Below, one piece after another: positions 7,151 through 13,508 of a stretch of DNA of 13,508 bases (within the stretch, counting starts at the first letter, position 1; each line of letters begins with the position of its first letter). Both the position numbers and the translations under genes were made by a program. Source of the stretch: Taibaiella sp047605615. Its GTDB lineage: Bacteria > Bacteroidota > Bacteroidia > Chitinophagales > Chitinophagaceae. The notes under the pieces were generated by a model, which did not search any database, had not been told where the DNA came from, and was given only the letters and a program-made list of their open reading frames with translations. The stretch is from positions 1 to 13,508 of the forward strand of contig JASGFI010000075.1 of assembly GCA_047605615.1 (NCBI GenBank), in the 5' to 3' direction.

Positions 7151-7172
7151 ATTCTTTTTAACAAGAAAGAAT
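7151..7172. promoter_or_regulatory. AT-rich inverted repeat, possible operator
   Basis: ATTCTTT (7151-7157) and AAAGAAT (7166-7172) form a perfect 7-bp inverted repeat with an 8-base centre. It lies two bases upstream of the -7 box of the ACP operon, in the spacer where a repressor or activator dimer could bind. It also lies 18 bases after the pgk stop, but no T-run follows on the minus strand, so an operator role is favoured over a terminator. Confidence 0.4.
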
Positions 7173-7190
7173 ACGCCTAATTTCGACTTT

Positions 7191-8402
7191 TTACTTTTTT
7201 ATGGCTGCTATGCCGGGCAGTTCTTTTCCCTCAAAAAACTCTAGCATGGCACCTCCGCCGGTAGATACGTAGCTTACCTTGTGGGCCAGGCCAAATTTGT
7301 TTACGGCCGCCACGCTGTCGCCGCCGCCCACCAAGCTGTAGGCACCCTTGCCGGTAGCCGCCACCACGGCATCGGCTATGGCCTTGGTACCTGCCTGGAA
7401 TTTCTCCATTTCAAATACGCCCATGGGGCCGTTCCACAAAATGGTCTTGGCATTTTCTACCACGGCGGCAAAGGCTTCAATGGCTTTGGGGCCTATGTCC
7501 AAGCCCATCCAGCCAGCGGGTATGGTGTGGTTATCGGCTATGTCGGTAGCGGCATCGGGGGCAAATTTGTCGGCTATTACGCTGTCGGCGGGCAGGTGTA
7601 TGTTCACGCCTTTTTCCTTGGCTTTTTTCAACAGTTCCAAGGCCGTGTCCAACCGGTCGTCCTCGCAAAGAGAATTGCCTATGCGGCCACCTTGCGCCTT
7701 GAAGAAAGTATAGGCCATGCCACCGCCTATTATTACGTCGGTAGCTTTTTCGAGCAGGTTTTCCACTATCAATATCTTGTCCGAAACTTTGGCTCCGCCT
7801 ATGATGGCCACGAATGGTTTTTCGGTTTCGTGCAATACTTTTTCCCCCGCTTCCACTTCGCCTTCCATCAACAGGCCAAACTTTTTTTTATCGGCAGCGA
7901 AAAACTGCGCAATGACTGCCGTGGATGCGTGCGCGCGGTGGGCCGTGCCAAAGGCGTCGTTGACATACACGTCGCCCAGTTTGGACAATTGTTCGGCAAA
8001 GGCGGTATCGCCATTTTCTTCGCCATCGTGGTAACGCAGGTTTTCCAGCAACAATACTTCGCCCGGCTGCAAGGCGGCGGCCTTGGCTTCCACATCGGCA
8101 CCCACGCAATCTTCCGCAAATTGAACCGGTGTGCCCAACAGGGAGGACAAATGACCCACTATGCGGCCCAAGGAAAAATCTGCCCTTGTCAATTCGGGCT
8201 TCTTGGCCATGTCTTTTATGGGGCGGCCCCAATGGCTCATCAATATCACGCTGCCGCCATCGGCCAGTACTTTTTTGATGGTGGGCAAGGCAGCGGTGAT
8301 GCGGGTGTCGTCGGTAATTTTTCCGTCTTTGATGGGTACGTTAAAATCTACGCGTATCAATACTTTTTCGTTTTGGAAATTGTGTTCCGAGAATGTGCTC
8401 AT
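7191..8402 (-). CDS. pgk: Phosphoglycerate kinase
   Basis: Phosphoglycerate kinase interconverts 1,3-bisphosphoglycerate plus ADP and 3-phosphoglycerate plus ATP in glycolysis and gluconeogenesis, in the cytoplasm as a monomer. The N-terminal domain has the signature KVLIRVDFNVP (residues 13-23), the SHWGRP substrate loop (56-61) and LLLENLRYH. The C-terminal nucleotide domain has FVAIIGGAKVSDKI, WNGPMGVFE and the SLVGGGDSVAAV loop. The length of 403 residues is normal. The frame stays open upstream to 8492, but I chose the ATG at 8400-8402: its product begins MSTFSEHNF right before the conserved first strand, and a promoter -7 box lies at 8437-8444, inside the possible extension. The downstream ACP operon has its own promoter, so pgk is probably a single-gene unit. 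Confidence 0.97.
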   Translation of the reverse strand: MSTFSEHNFQNEKVLIRVDFNVPIKDGKITDDTRITAALPTIKKVLADGGSVILMSHWGRPIKDMAKKPELTRADFSLGRIVGHLSSLLGTPVQFAEDCVGADVEAKAAALQPGEVLLLENLRYHDGEENGDTAFAEQLSKLGDVYVNDAFGTAHRAHASTAVIAQFFAADKKKFGLLMEGEVEAGEKVLHETEKPFVAIIGGAKVSDKILIVENLLEKATDVIIGGGMAYTFFKAQGGRIGNSLCEDDRLDTALELLKKAKEKGVNIHLPADSVIADKFAPDAATDIADNHTIPAGWMGLDIGPKAIEAFAAVVENAKTILWNGPMGVFEMEKFQAGTKAIADAVVAATGKGAYSLVGGGDSVAAVNKFGLAHKVSYVSTGGGAMLEFFEGKELPGIAAIKK

Positions 8403-8436
8403 AATTTTTTGCGGCTCGTTTTTGTGTTGACCGTTG

Positions 8437-8444
8437 CAAATGTA
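8437..8444 (-). promoter_or_regulatory. Putative -7 promoter box for pgk
   Basis: The minus strand reads TACATTTG followed by CA, an exact fit to the Bacteroidota -7 consensus TAnnTTTG. It lies 34 bases upstream of the chosen pgk start and so also argues against the longer reading frame. The -33 box is not clear. Confidence 0.5.
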
Positions 8445-8573
8445 GCAAAAGCGGGCAAATTGCGTTTTAAGTTGCCGAAGCGGGGTTGGCATAATATACG
8501 ATGTGGCTCGACTGTTTTTCCGGCCTTATAATTCAAAACTTGAAGAACCATTTCTTTTTTGGCAGAAAATTTA

Positions 8574-8581
8574 TACTTTAG
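8574..8581 (+). promoter_or_regulatory. Possible -7 box for the cysteine-rich mini-lipoprotein gene
   Basis: TACTTTAG at 8574-8581 resembles the Bacteroidota -7 element with one mismatch and stands 19 bases before the ATG. A TTTG at 8558-8561 is too close to serve as the -33 box, so the support is weak. Confidence 0.25.
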
Positions 8582-8600
8582 CGGCAAATAGAACGTTCTC

Positions 8601-8822
8601 ATGAAGCGATTGTTACCCGCAGCCCTCGTTTTTGGCGTTGTCGCCGTGGCCATTTCCTGCACCAAGGAATATACCTGTACTTGCACATCCGTACAGACCG
8701 ATGGCACCGTAACCGTGGTAGAGAAAAAGGCCATAAGCGGCACCAAAGGCGGCGCAGAGAAAAAATGCAAGCAATTCGACAATGTATTGGGCAATATAAC
8801 CACTACTTGTTTGCTCGATTAG
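8601..8822 (+). CDS. Cysteine-rich mini-lipoprotein, unknown function
   Basis: The product is only 73 residues: a signal peptide with two positive charges (MKRLL), a hydrophobic core and the lipobox VAISC, giving lipidated Cys20. The mature chain of about 53 residues contains four more cysteines (26, 28, 56 and 70), enough for two disulfides, with the spacing CTC then KKC and TTC. The middle part is Thr/Val/Lys-rich. It is a genuine gene judging by the lipoprotein signal, a -7-like box, and a strong hairpin terminator 22 bases after its stop that isolates it as a single-gene unit. It is divergent from pgk. I recognise no named family; similar short lipoproteins occur in Bacteroidota genomes. 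Confidence 0.8.
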   Translation: MKRLLPAALVFGVVAVAISCTKEYTCTCTSVQTDGTVTVVEKKAISGTKGGAEKKCKQFDNVLGNITTTCLLD

Positions 8823-8843
8823 GCACAATTTTACCGGTGCTAC

Positions 8844-8876
8844 ATAACCACGGCTGCACCGCTGTGGTTATTTTTG
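8844..8876 (+). terminator. Rho-independent terminator after the mini-lipoprotein gene
   Basis: ATAACCAC (8844-8851) pairs perfectly with GTGGTTAT (8864-8871). The stem can extend inward by a G-T, a G-C and a C-G pair to leave a 6-base loop, and a T-run (8871-8875) follows. This is the clearest terminator in the window. Confidence 0.85.
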
Positions 8877-8948
8877 TTGCGGTTTTACCTGATTTTTTAA
8901 TGGATATTTGCCGCTCGACAACAACATCATTCCAAACCAAGACTCGCT

Positions 8949-9281
8949 ATGCTTACCGTTGCCCTACATGGTGTACGCTTCCATGCGCCCACCGGCCTGT
9001 ATCCCCAAGAAGATGTGTTGGGAAACGAACTGGAAATAGACATAGAAGTAAGCGTACCTGCGGCCATCAACGAATTGCCACTCATAGACTACGCCACGTT
9101 GCACGATATTATTGGCAGGGAAGTAGCTGCCCCCGCAAGCCTGCTGGAACACCTGCTGGCCAAAATAGCAAATGCCGTACATGCCGCATACCCGCAGTGT
9201 AGCCTGAAATTGCAAATAAAAAAACTACATCCGCCCATGCCCGGCCAAACACAGTGGTCGCTGGTGCGCTGGGAAGATTAG
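8949..9281 (+). CDS. folB: Dihydroneopterin aldolase
   Basis: FolB converts 7,8-dihydroneopterin to 6-hydroxymethyl-7,8-dihydropterin and glycolaldehyde in tetrahydrofolate synthesis; the enzyme is a cytoplasmic octamer. The 110-residue protein starts with the family pattern VALHGVRFHAPTGLYPQE (4-21). By comparison with the S. aureus enzyme the active-site residues are all present: Glu21, Tyr48 in LIDYATL, Glu67 in SLLEHL and Lys92 in KKLHPP. It is slightly shorter than usual (about 120). It lies after the terminator of the mini-lipoprotein and 89 bases before the MoxR gene, with a promoter-like site in between, so it may stand alone. No other folate gene is in the window. Confidence 0.92.
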   Translation: MLTVALHGVRFHAPTGLYPQEDVLGNELEIDIEVSVPAAINELPLIDYATLHDIIGREVAAPASLLEHLLAKIANAVHAAYPQCSLKLQIKKLHPPMPGQTQWSLVRWED

Positions 9282-9313
9282 CCACCTCCACAATTAATTT
9301 ACGCCATCCATAC

Positions 9314-9342
9314 TTGGCAAAGAGAATAAATCGGTAACATTG
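9314..9342 (+). promoter_or_regulatory. Putative promoter of the MoxR-type ATPase gene
   Basis: TTG at 9314-9316 and TAACATTG at 9335-9342 are separated by 18 bases, close to the Bacteroidota -33/-7 arrangement (TTTG, about 19 bases, TAnnTTTG) with one mismatch in the -7 box. The ATG follows at 9371. Confidence 0.35.
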
Positions 9343-9370
9343 TAAGCCATAAATAACCATAACATCCGGC

Positions 9371-10360
9371 ATGGAACATTATAACGCATCGGCCAGCAAC
9401 CACAACATCAATAAAGTACCCCTGCTCATACAGCAGATGGAAAAAGTAATAAAAGGCAAGCGGCGGCAAATTGAATTGGTGATTACCTGCCTCTTGGCCA
9501 AAGGCCATATCTTGATGGAAGACAATCCCGGTACGGGCAAAACAGTATTGGCACGCACCTTGGCCCATTCGGTTAGCGGCGGCTACGGCACGGGCGGCGG
9601 CGTATTGTTCAAACGGGTACAGTTCACGCCCGACCTATTGCCCATGGACTTGATTGGTTCTCATCTTTTTGATGAAAAAAACACCGATTTCATCTTCAAG
9701 AAAGGCCCGTTGTTTTCCAACATCTTGTTGGCCGACGAAATTAACCGAGCCTCGCCCAAGGTGCAAAGCGCCTTGCTGGAATGTATGGCCGAAGGGCAGA
9801 TAACCGTGGGCGACACGACTTATAAACTGGAAGACCTATTTTTTACCATAGCCACCCAAAACCCCATTGAAATGGAGGGCACCTACCCCCTACCCTCTGC
9901 ACAATTGGACAGGTTTTTCATGAAGATATACTTTGGCTACGTAGATGCCGATACCGAGCTGGACATATACCGCGGCTACCTGCAAATACAAACCAACCTG
10001 GACACCTTGGAACAGGTACTTTCCATGCGGGAAATACTCGATTTGCAACAGCAGGCGCAACAAGTATATGTACACGATGAGTTGGTACACGCAGTAGCGA
10101 ACATAGTAAGGGGCACCCGCGGACACGCCGAGATAAGCCTGGGAGCCAGCACGCGCGCCGGTATTGCTTTTTTAAGATGCCTAAGAGCCTATGCGCTGGT
10201 CAAGGGTCGCGACTTTGTAATAGAAGACGACGTACAAGCCATAGCCAAAGCCGTATTGGACCACCGCCTCATTTACCGCAACAAGGAAGCCAAGCTGAAT
10301 GCGTTCGATGGCATTGTACAGAAAGAAATGGACCGGCTGGGCAAACTGAAACTGCATTGA
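9371..10360 (+). CDS. MoxR-family AAA+ ATPase
   Basis: This is a 329-residue AAA+ ATPase of the MoxR group, which act as chaperone-like assembly factors, often with VWA or DUF58 proteins. The Walker A motif is NPGTGKT (residues 52-58), Walker B is ILLADE (118-123, Asp122/Glu123), and sensor 1 lies in ATQNPIEMEGTYPLPSAQLD (161-180, Asn164). The lid domain has an ASTRAGIAF segment and the FVIEDDV sequence typical of the family. Between Walker A and the QFTPDLLP strand there is a Gly-rich stretch (GGYGTGGG, 70-77) that I do not remember as standard. The usual partner genes (DUF58, VWA, transglutaminase-like) are not next to it. It ends 9 bases before a head-GIN gene on the same strand, implying co-transcription. 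Confidence 0.93.
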   Translation: MEHYNASASNHNINKVPLLIQQMEKVIKGKRRQIELVITCLLAKGHILMEDNPGTGKTVLARTLAHSVSGGYGTGGGVLFKRVQFTPDLLPMDLIGSHLFDEKNTDFIFKKGPLFSNILLADEINRASPKVQSALLECMAEGQITVGDTTYKLEDLFFTIATQNPIEMEGTYPLPSAQLDRFFMKIYFGYVDADTELDIYRGYLQIQTNLDTLEQVLSMREILDLQQQAQQVYVHDELVHAVANIVRGTRGHAEISLGASTRAGIAFLRCLRAYALVKGRDFVIEDDVQAIAKAVLDHRLIYRNKEAKLNAFDGIVQKEMDRLGKLKLH

Positions 10361-10369
10361 TTTTCGTGC

Positions 10370-11061
10370 ATGGAAAAACAATTGACAACCTTCTTAACCA
10401 CCGGACTATTGCTCTTATCCCGGAGTTGCCAATCCATAGACGGCAATGGCGCGGTGACGACCACCACGCCGGAGGTGGCGAATTTCGACAAAATGGACGT
10501 AAGCGGGGGTTCGTTGAAAATTATATTGCAACAAGGCACCGGCTGTTCCGTTACCGCCAACGGCGAAGCCAATATATTGAAAGCACTAACGATAAAAACC
10601 GAAGGCAACAAACTAAAAATAGGTTTCAGTGACGGCGTTCCGATACCGCCATAACAAAGCAATTAGCATCTTGAACCCCATGCCCCAATTCAAAGAGATT
10701 GAAGGAGCAGAAGCCTGTACCATCTTGAGCAAAGGCGTATTGTCGGCCGCATCGATAACCGTATATTTGAGTGGTGCCTGCAATGCCAAGATGCGCGTGG
10801 AAACCCAAGAACTATACTTACGAAACCAGCGGTGCCAGCAAAGCACTATTTATCGGCACTGCCGATAAATTCAGCATAGAAGCACTGGGTGCAGCCAACA
10901 TCAATGCAAAAGATTGTGCCGCAAAAGATGTGGACATACGAATATCGGGCGCAGCCAAAGCCTCCGTTGCAGCCGCCACCACACTCGACATAGACATAAG
11001 CGGCGCGGGCAAAGTAACGTACACCAGCAACCCTACCACGGTAAAACAAGAAACACGTTAA
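10370..11061 (+). pseudogene. Head-GIN (DUF2807-type) lipoprotein gene with two frameshifts
   Basis: Three adjoining open frames together make one head-GIN domain protein: a putative cell-surface or auto-transporter-like adhesin domain of right-handed beta-strand repeats. Frame one (10370 on) gives a lipoprotein signal peptide ending LLLLSRSC and the opening ANFDKMDVSGG, then stops at 10652-10654. Homology-like sequence continues in the next frame from about 10650 (HNKAISI, then FKEIEGAEAC, LSGACNAKM) until about 10818. The third frame then carries TSGASKALF, GAANINA, ISGAAKA and ISGAGKVTY to the stop at 11059-11061. Both shifts are +1. Removing one C near 10649 and one T near 10818 restores a single frame (PIPHNKAIS; ELYYETSGASK). 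It could be a true pseudogene or two sequencing errors. It follows the MoxR gene by 9 bases. Confidence 0.8.
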
Positions 11062-11136
11062 CGCGCTTCAACAATTCGGAAGAATAAAGTTGTTTGGCCA
11101 CAAAGAGCCGCAAGGAAACAAATTTCCAATAGGTTC

Positions 11137-12207
11137 TTACACCCTGAACAACCAACCGTGCTTATCTTCTATTCTTCCATAACGTATATCGTCCAGCTCT
11201 TTTTTGATTTTGGGTGCTATGGCCCAAGTATCCACGCCGGGTAGGGCAAGGGTTTCGGTTTTGTAGGTCAATTCGGCTATGAAAGACATGGAGGCCGCCG
11301 TGCCGGTGCCAAAGGCTTCTTGCAATTTGCCGTTGCGGCCCGCTTCTATCAATTCGTCTATGGAAATGGGGCGTTCCTCTACCTTTATGCCATTTTCCCG
11401 GAGCAGGGTTATCACGCTTGCGCGGGTAACGCCGGCCAGTATGGTGCCGCTGTTCAGGTCGGGGGTCAATGCCACGCCATCTACTATGAAGAACACGTTC
11501 ATGGTACCTATTTCCTGCACGTATTTGTTTTCTACGGCATCGGTCCATAAGTTTTGGTCGTAGCCCAACTTGCGTATTTCGGCGGCGGGCAACATGCTGG
11601 CGCCATAGTTGCCGGCAGCTTTGGTGAAACCAATGCCACCCTTGGCCGCGCGCACGTAATGGTCTTGTACGTATATCCTTACCGGTTTGTTGTAATAAGC
11701 CCCTGCCGGACTGGTGATGATGGCAAACCTGTACGTGTCCGAAGGGCGAACGCCTATGAACTCGTCCATGCCTATCATGAAAGGACGTATGTAAAGCGAT
11801 GTTTCGTCTTCGGCAGGCACCCAGGCCGCGTCCAATTCTATCAATTGGCGCATACCTTCCATGAAAATTTCTTCCGGTATTTCGGGCATGCCCATGCGGT
11901 GCGCCGATACGTTCATGCGTTTCCAATTGTCGTAAGGGCGAAAAATGGCTATGCTGCCGTCTGGTTGGCGATAAGCCTTCACCCCTTCAAAAATGGCTTG
12001 GCCGTAGTGGATGAAAGAGGTGGACGGGCTGAGGCTGAAATTGCCGAACGGCACTATTTCGGGCGTTTGCCATGCGCCTTCCTCGTAGTCGCATACCAAC
12101 ATGTGGTCGGCATTTTCGCGACCAAATACCAAATTTTCTTTTGTAAGCGGATGAATCCTGCTATTGTCCGTTTTGCTGACATGCACCGCCAAGGTAGATA
12201 CACTCAT
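11137..12207 (-). CDS. ilvE: Branched-chain amino acid aminotransferase
   Basis: This PLP-dependent class IV aminotransferase transfers amino groups between glutamate and the 2-oxo acids of leucine, isoleucine and valine. The 356-residue length and the motifs fit the type II BCAT group: FIHYGQAIFEGVKAYR (65-80), RPFMIG (141-146), and FTKAAGNYGASM (194-205) with the PLP lysine at Lys196. These are followed by the cofactor Glu232 in EIGTMNVFF and by SGTILAGVTRASV (253-265). The frame is open upstream to 12306, but the ATG at 12205-12207 was chosen: it gives the normal N-terminus length, and a -7-like box at 12272-12279 lies within the possible extension. It converges on the broken head-GIN gene and is divergent from the unknown gene at 12350. 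No other ilv or leu gene is present. Confidence 0.96.
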   Translation of the reverse strand: MSVSTLAVHVSKTDNSRIHPLTKENLVFGRENADHMLVCDYEEGAWQTPEIVPFGNFSLSPSTSFIHYGQAIFEGVKAYRQPDGSIAIFRPYDNWKRMNVSAHRMGMPEIPEEIFMEGMRQLIELDAAWVPAEDETSLYIRPFMIGMDEFIGVRPSDTYRFAIITSPAGAYYNKPVRIYVQDHYVRAAKGGIGFTKAAGNYGASMLPAAEIRKLGYDQNLWTDAVENKYVQEIGTMNVFFIVDGVALTPDLNSGTILAGVTRASVITLLRENGIKVEERPISIDELIEAGRNGKLQEAFGTGTAASMSFIAELTYKTETLALPGVDTWAIAPKIKKELDDIRYGRIEDKHGWLFRV

Positions 12208-12271
12208 AATAGCTCTATTATTTTCAAAAACACGACCAAACCAATACGGCATTTGGTTATCTTTGAGGCTG

Positions 12272-12279
12272 CAAAGGAA
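12272..12279 (-). promoter_or_regulatory. Putative -7 box for ilvE
   Basis: The minus strand reads TTCCTTTG followed by CA, one mismatch from TAnnTTTG. A transcript start near 12266 gives a leader of roughly 60 bases that contains a small inverted repeat (12235-12258). Confidence 0.35.
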
Positions 12280-12349
12280 CGAAATTTTTCGGTCATTGGG
12301 CAGCAATTATCCCTTGTAGCCTTCCTGCCGACAACCAAACATTACAAAT

Positions 12350-12778
12350 ATGGGGTTTCACAATACGCTTTTCCGTAACAGCAAAATCATTAGTGACATA
12401 GATGCGGGCAAATTAAATTTAAGTAACGAATTACTTACCGTAAGATGCTTGGTTTTTACGAAAAAAAACTTGCCCGATGGCGACAAGGAGCAACTCAGCA
12501 AAATAATGGCCGCCTGCCAACTATCCGCCCAAGACTATGCGGTAATGCACAACGGATTATGGCACCAATACCGGAACCTTGGGCAAGTAAGGGAAGTATT
12601 GCTTTTCGGCGTGGAAGAAAAACAACTGGGCCTTTCCGTCAATTTCCAACCCAATACACCGCTTGTTTTCGACGGCCGCACCTGGATAAAAACTTTCTCC
12701 ATCGAACAACTGTCCGGCGACAAAAATGCCAAGAACATATTGTGGCTACAGGCCTTAAAACCTTATTTCAATCCCTAA
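12350..12778 (+). CDS. Conserved-type hypothetical protein, possible DNA polymerase III psi-like fold
   Basis: I do not recognise a named family with certainty. The 142-residue protein has no signal peptide or membrane segment and is probably cytoplasmic. It contains a hydrophobic strand VRCLVFT (31-37), a helix with QLSKIMAACQLSAQDYAVM (48-66), a second core strand EVLLFGV (82-88) followed by KQLGLSV, and a C-terminal ILWLQALKPYF (130-140). This order (strand, helix ending in a short polar turn, Gly-containing strand, final helix with LW) resembles the small psi (HolD) clamp-loader subunit, but sequence identity looks low and this is only a suggestion. It ends two bases before rdgB, so the pair form one transcription unit. 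Confidence 0.75.
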   Translation: MGFHNTLFRNSKIISDIDAGKLNLSNELLTVRCLVFTKKNLPDGDKEQLSKIMAACQLSAQDYAVMHNGLWHQYRNLGQVREVLLFGVEEKQLGLSVNFQPNTPLVFDGRTWIKTFSIEQLSGDKNAKNILWLQALKPYFNP

Positions 12779-12780
12779 AA

Positions 12781-13362
12781 ATGCAAGCCACCCAACTCAT
12801 TTTTGCGTCGAACAACAAAGGCAAGATAAAAGAAGTGCAACAAATGGCCCCCACGGGTCTTTCCATCATTTCCATGCGCGAGGCAGGTATCGACACGGAC
12901 ATACCCGAACCATTCGATACATTCAGGGAGAACGCCCACGCCAAGGCATCTTACATCAAAAAGGTTACGGGCATAGATTGTTTTGCCGAAGACAGCGGTA
13001 TATGCGTGGCGGCACTTGGCGGCAGGCCCGGCGTGTTCAGCGCAAGGTATGCGGGCGACCCCGGCAACGATGACCGCAATAATGAAAAACTCTTGGCCGA
13101 ACTAAAAAATAGTGCCGACAGAAGCGCTTGGTACCAATCTACCATTTGCTTGTTGTGGCAGGGCGGGGTGTATTATTTCGAGGGAAGATGCGAGGGGACA
13201 ATACTGGAACAGCCAACAGGCAGCGGCGGCTTTGGCTACGACCCCTTGTTTGCGCCCAATGGATACGGCCAAAGTTTCGGCGAATTGCTTCCCGACGCAA
13301 AAAACAGCATCAGCCACCGCGGCAAGGCCATGCGGCAGTTCATTGAGTTTTTGTCAGGCTGA
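12781..13362 (+). CDS. rdgB: Non-canonical purine NTP pyrophosphatase (dITP/XTP)
   Basis: RdgB/HAM1 hydrolyses dITP, ITP and XTP to the monophosphates and pyrophosphate, keeping deaminated purines out of DNA and RNA. The 193-residue cytoplasmic protein carries the whole family pattern: the N-terminal SNNKGKIKE nucleotide loop (10-18, Lys14), FRENAHAKA (48-56), the catalytic Asp71 in AEDSGICVAALGGRPGVFSARYAG (69-92), GGFGYDPLF and SHRGKAM close to the C-terminus. The frame is open upstream, but the ATG at 12781 directly precedes the conserved first strand, two bases after the previous stop. Pairing a nucleotide-pool cleaner with a possible replisome-like small protein would be a sensible unit, but that is inference. 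Confidence 0.96.
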   Translation: MQATQLIFASNNKGKIKEVQQMAPTGLSIISMREAGIDTDIPEPFDTFRENAHAKASYIKKVTGIDCFAEDSGICVAALGGRPGVFSARYAGDPGNDDRNNEKLLAELKNSADRSAWYQSTICLLWQGGVYYFEGRCEGTILEQPTGSGGFGYDPLFAPNGYGQSFGELLPDAKNSISHRGKAMRQFIEFLSG

Positions 13363-13508
13363 ATTCAAGCTGCAAATGCAACATTATATGAAGATATCAT
13401 TTTAACAGGGGATAAGAAGTTATTTTTCTTTCGAGGTCTGTGGTTTAATATTTTTTGCTAAGTACACGACAAAAATTTCAAACAATTAATATTGCAGTAA
13501 TTACATCC
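13363..13508. other. AT-rich end region without a supported gene
   Basis: The last 146 bases are distinctly richer in A and T than the genes, with several T-runs (for example 13451-13456). TTTG at 13454-13457 and TAATATTG at 13487-13494 resemble promoter boxes, but their spacing (29 bases) is too long for a normal promoter. It probably holds the regulatory region of a gene beyond the window. No hairpin terminator for rdgB is evident. Confidence 0.4.

Noticed and set aside
8403..8492. Upstream extension of pgk by 30 residues
   Set aside because: The added residues are not part of the family, and a promoter -7 box lies within them.
7281..8531. Very long open frame (416 codons) on the plus strand opposite pgk
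   Set aside because: It is the mirror of a certain pgk gene, its translation is Gly/Phe/His/Tyr-rich without family features, and such antisense frames arise from the codon use of this genome.
11554..12378. 274-codon plus-strand frame opposite ilvE, overlapping the start of the unknown gene
   Set aside because: It is a shadow of ilvE with no family features, and it overlaps a better-supported plus-strand gene.
12445..12780. In-frame upstream extension of rdgB
   Set aside because: The extension lies inside the preceding gene, and the RdgB family starts right at the ATG at 12781.

Overview
The window comes from a member of the Bacteroidota, probably of the Chitinophagales group. Several signs support this: promoter -7 boxes close to TAnnTTTG, A-rich leaders instead of strong Shine-Dalgarno sites, short lipoproteins of Bacteroidota-type families, a head-GIN (DUF2807-type) protein, and an LpxL-like acyltransferase/ACP/hotdog operon as seen around flexirubin and aryl-polyene genes. 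The order-level placement is inference. All genes look chromosomal. I see no tRNA, rRNA, CRISPR array, insertion sequence or phage gene.

Left part (1-3288), envelope polysaccharide: a tetranucleotide repeat (TACC, 13.75 copies) opens the window. It runs without a stop into a gene for a Wzi-type capsule-assembly outer-membrane beta-barrel, directly ahead of its signal peptide. A small lipoprotein gene overlaps the end of the Wzi-type gene tail to tail, and a WcaI-type GT4 glycosyltransferase follows. This is the most interesting part, because the repeat has the layout of a phase-variation switch.

Middle part (3332-8402), all on the minus strand: phosphoglycerate kinase (pgk) comes first in transcription order. 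Next, behind its own promoter-like site and a palindrome, comes a tight run of acyl carrier protein, LpxL/HtrB-like acyltransferase, hotdog dehydratase-like protein and a secreted protein of unknown function. A succinate-semialdehyde-type aldehyde dehydrogenase lies further downstream. The ACP group looks like a small acyl-transfer pathway, but no ketosynthase is present in the window.

Right part (8601-13508): a cysteine-rich mini-lipoprotein with a clear terminator, folB (folate synthesis), a MoxR-type AAA+ ATPase, a head-GIN protein gene broken by two +1 frameshifts, ilvE on the minus strand, and then a two-gene plus-strand unit of an unknown protein (possibly like the DNA polymerase III psi subunit) with rdgB, which cleans the nucleotide pool. 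The last 146 bases are AT-rich and hold no gene I can support. No gene-free stretch exceeds 200 bases.
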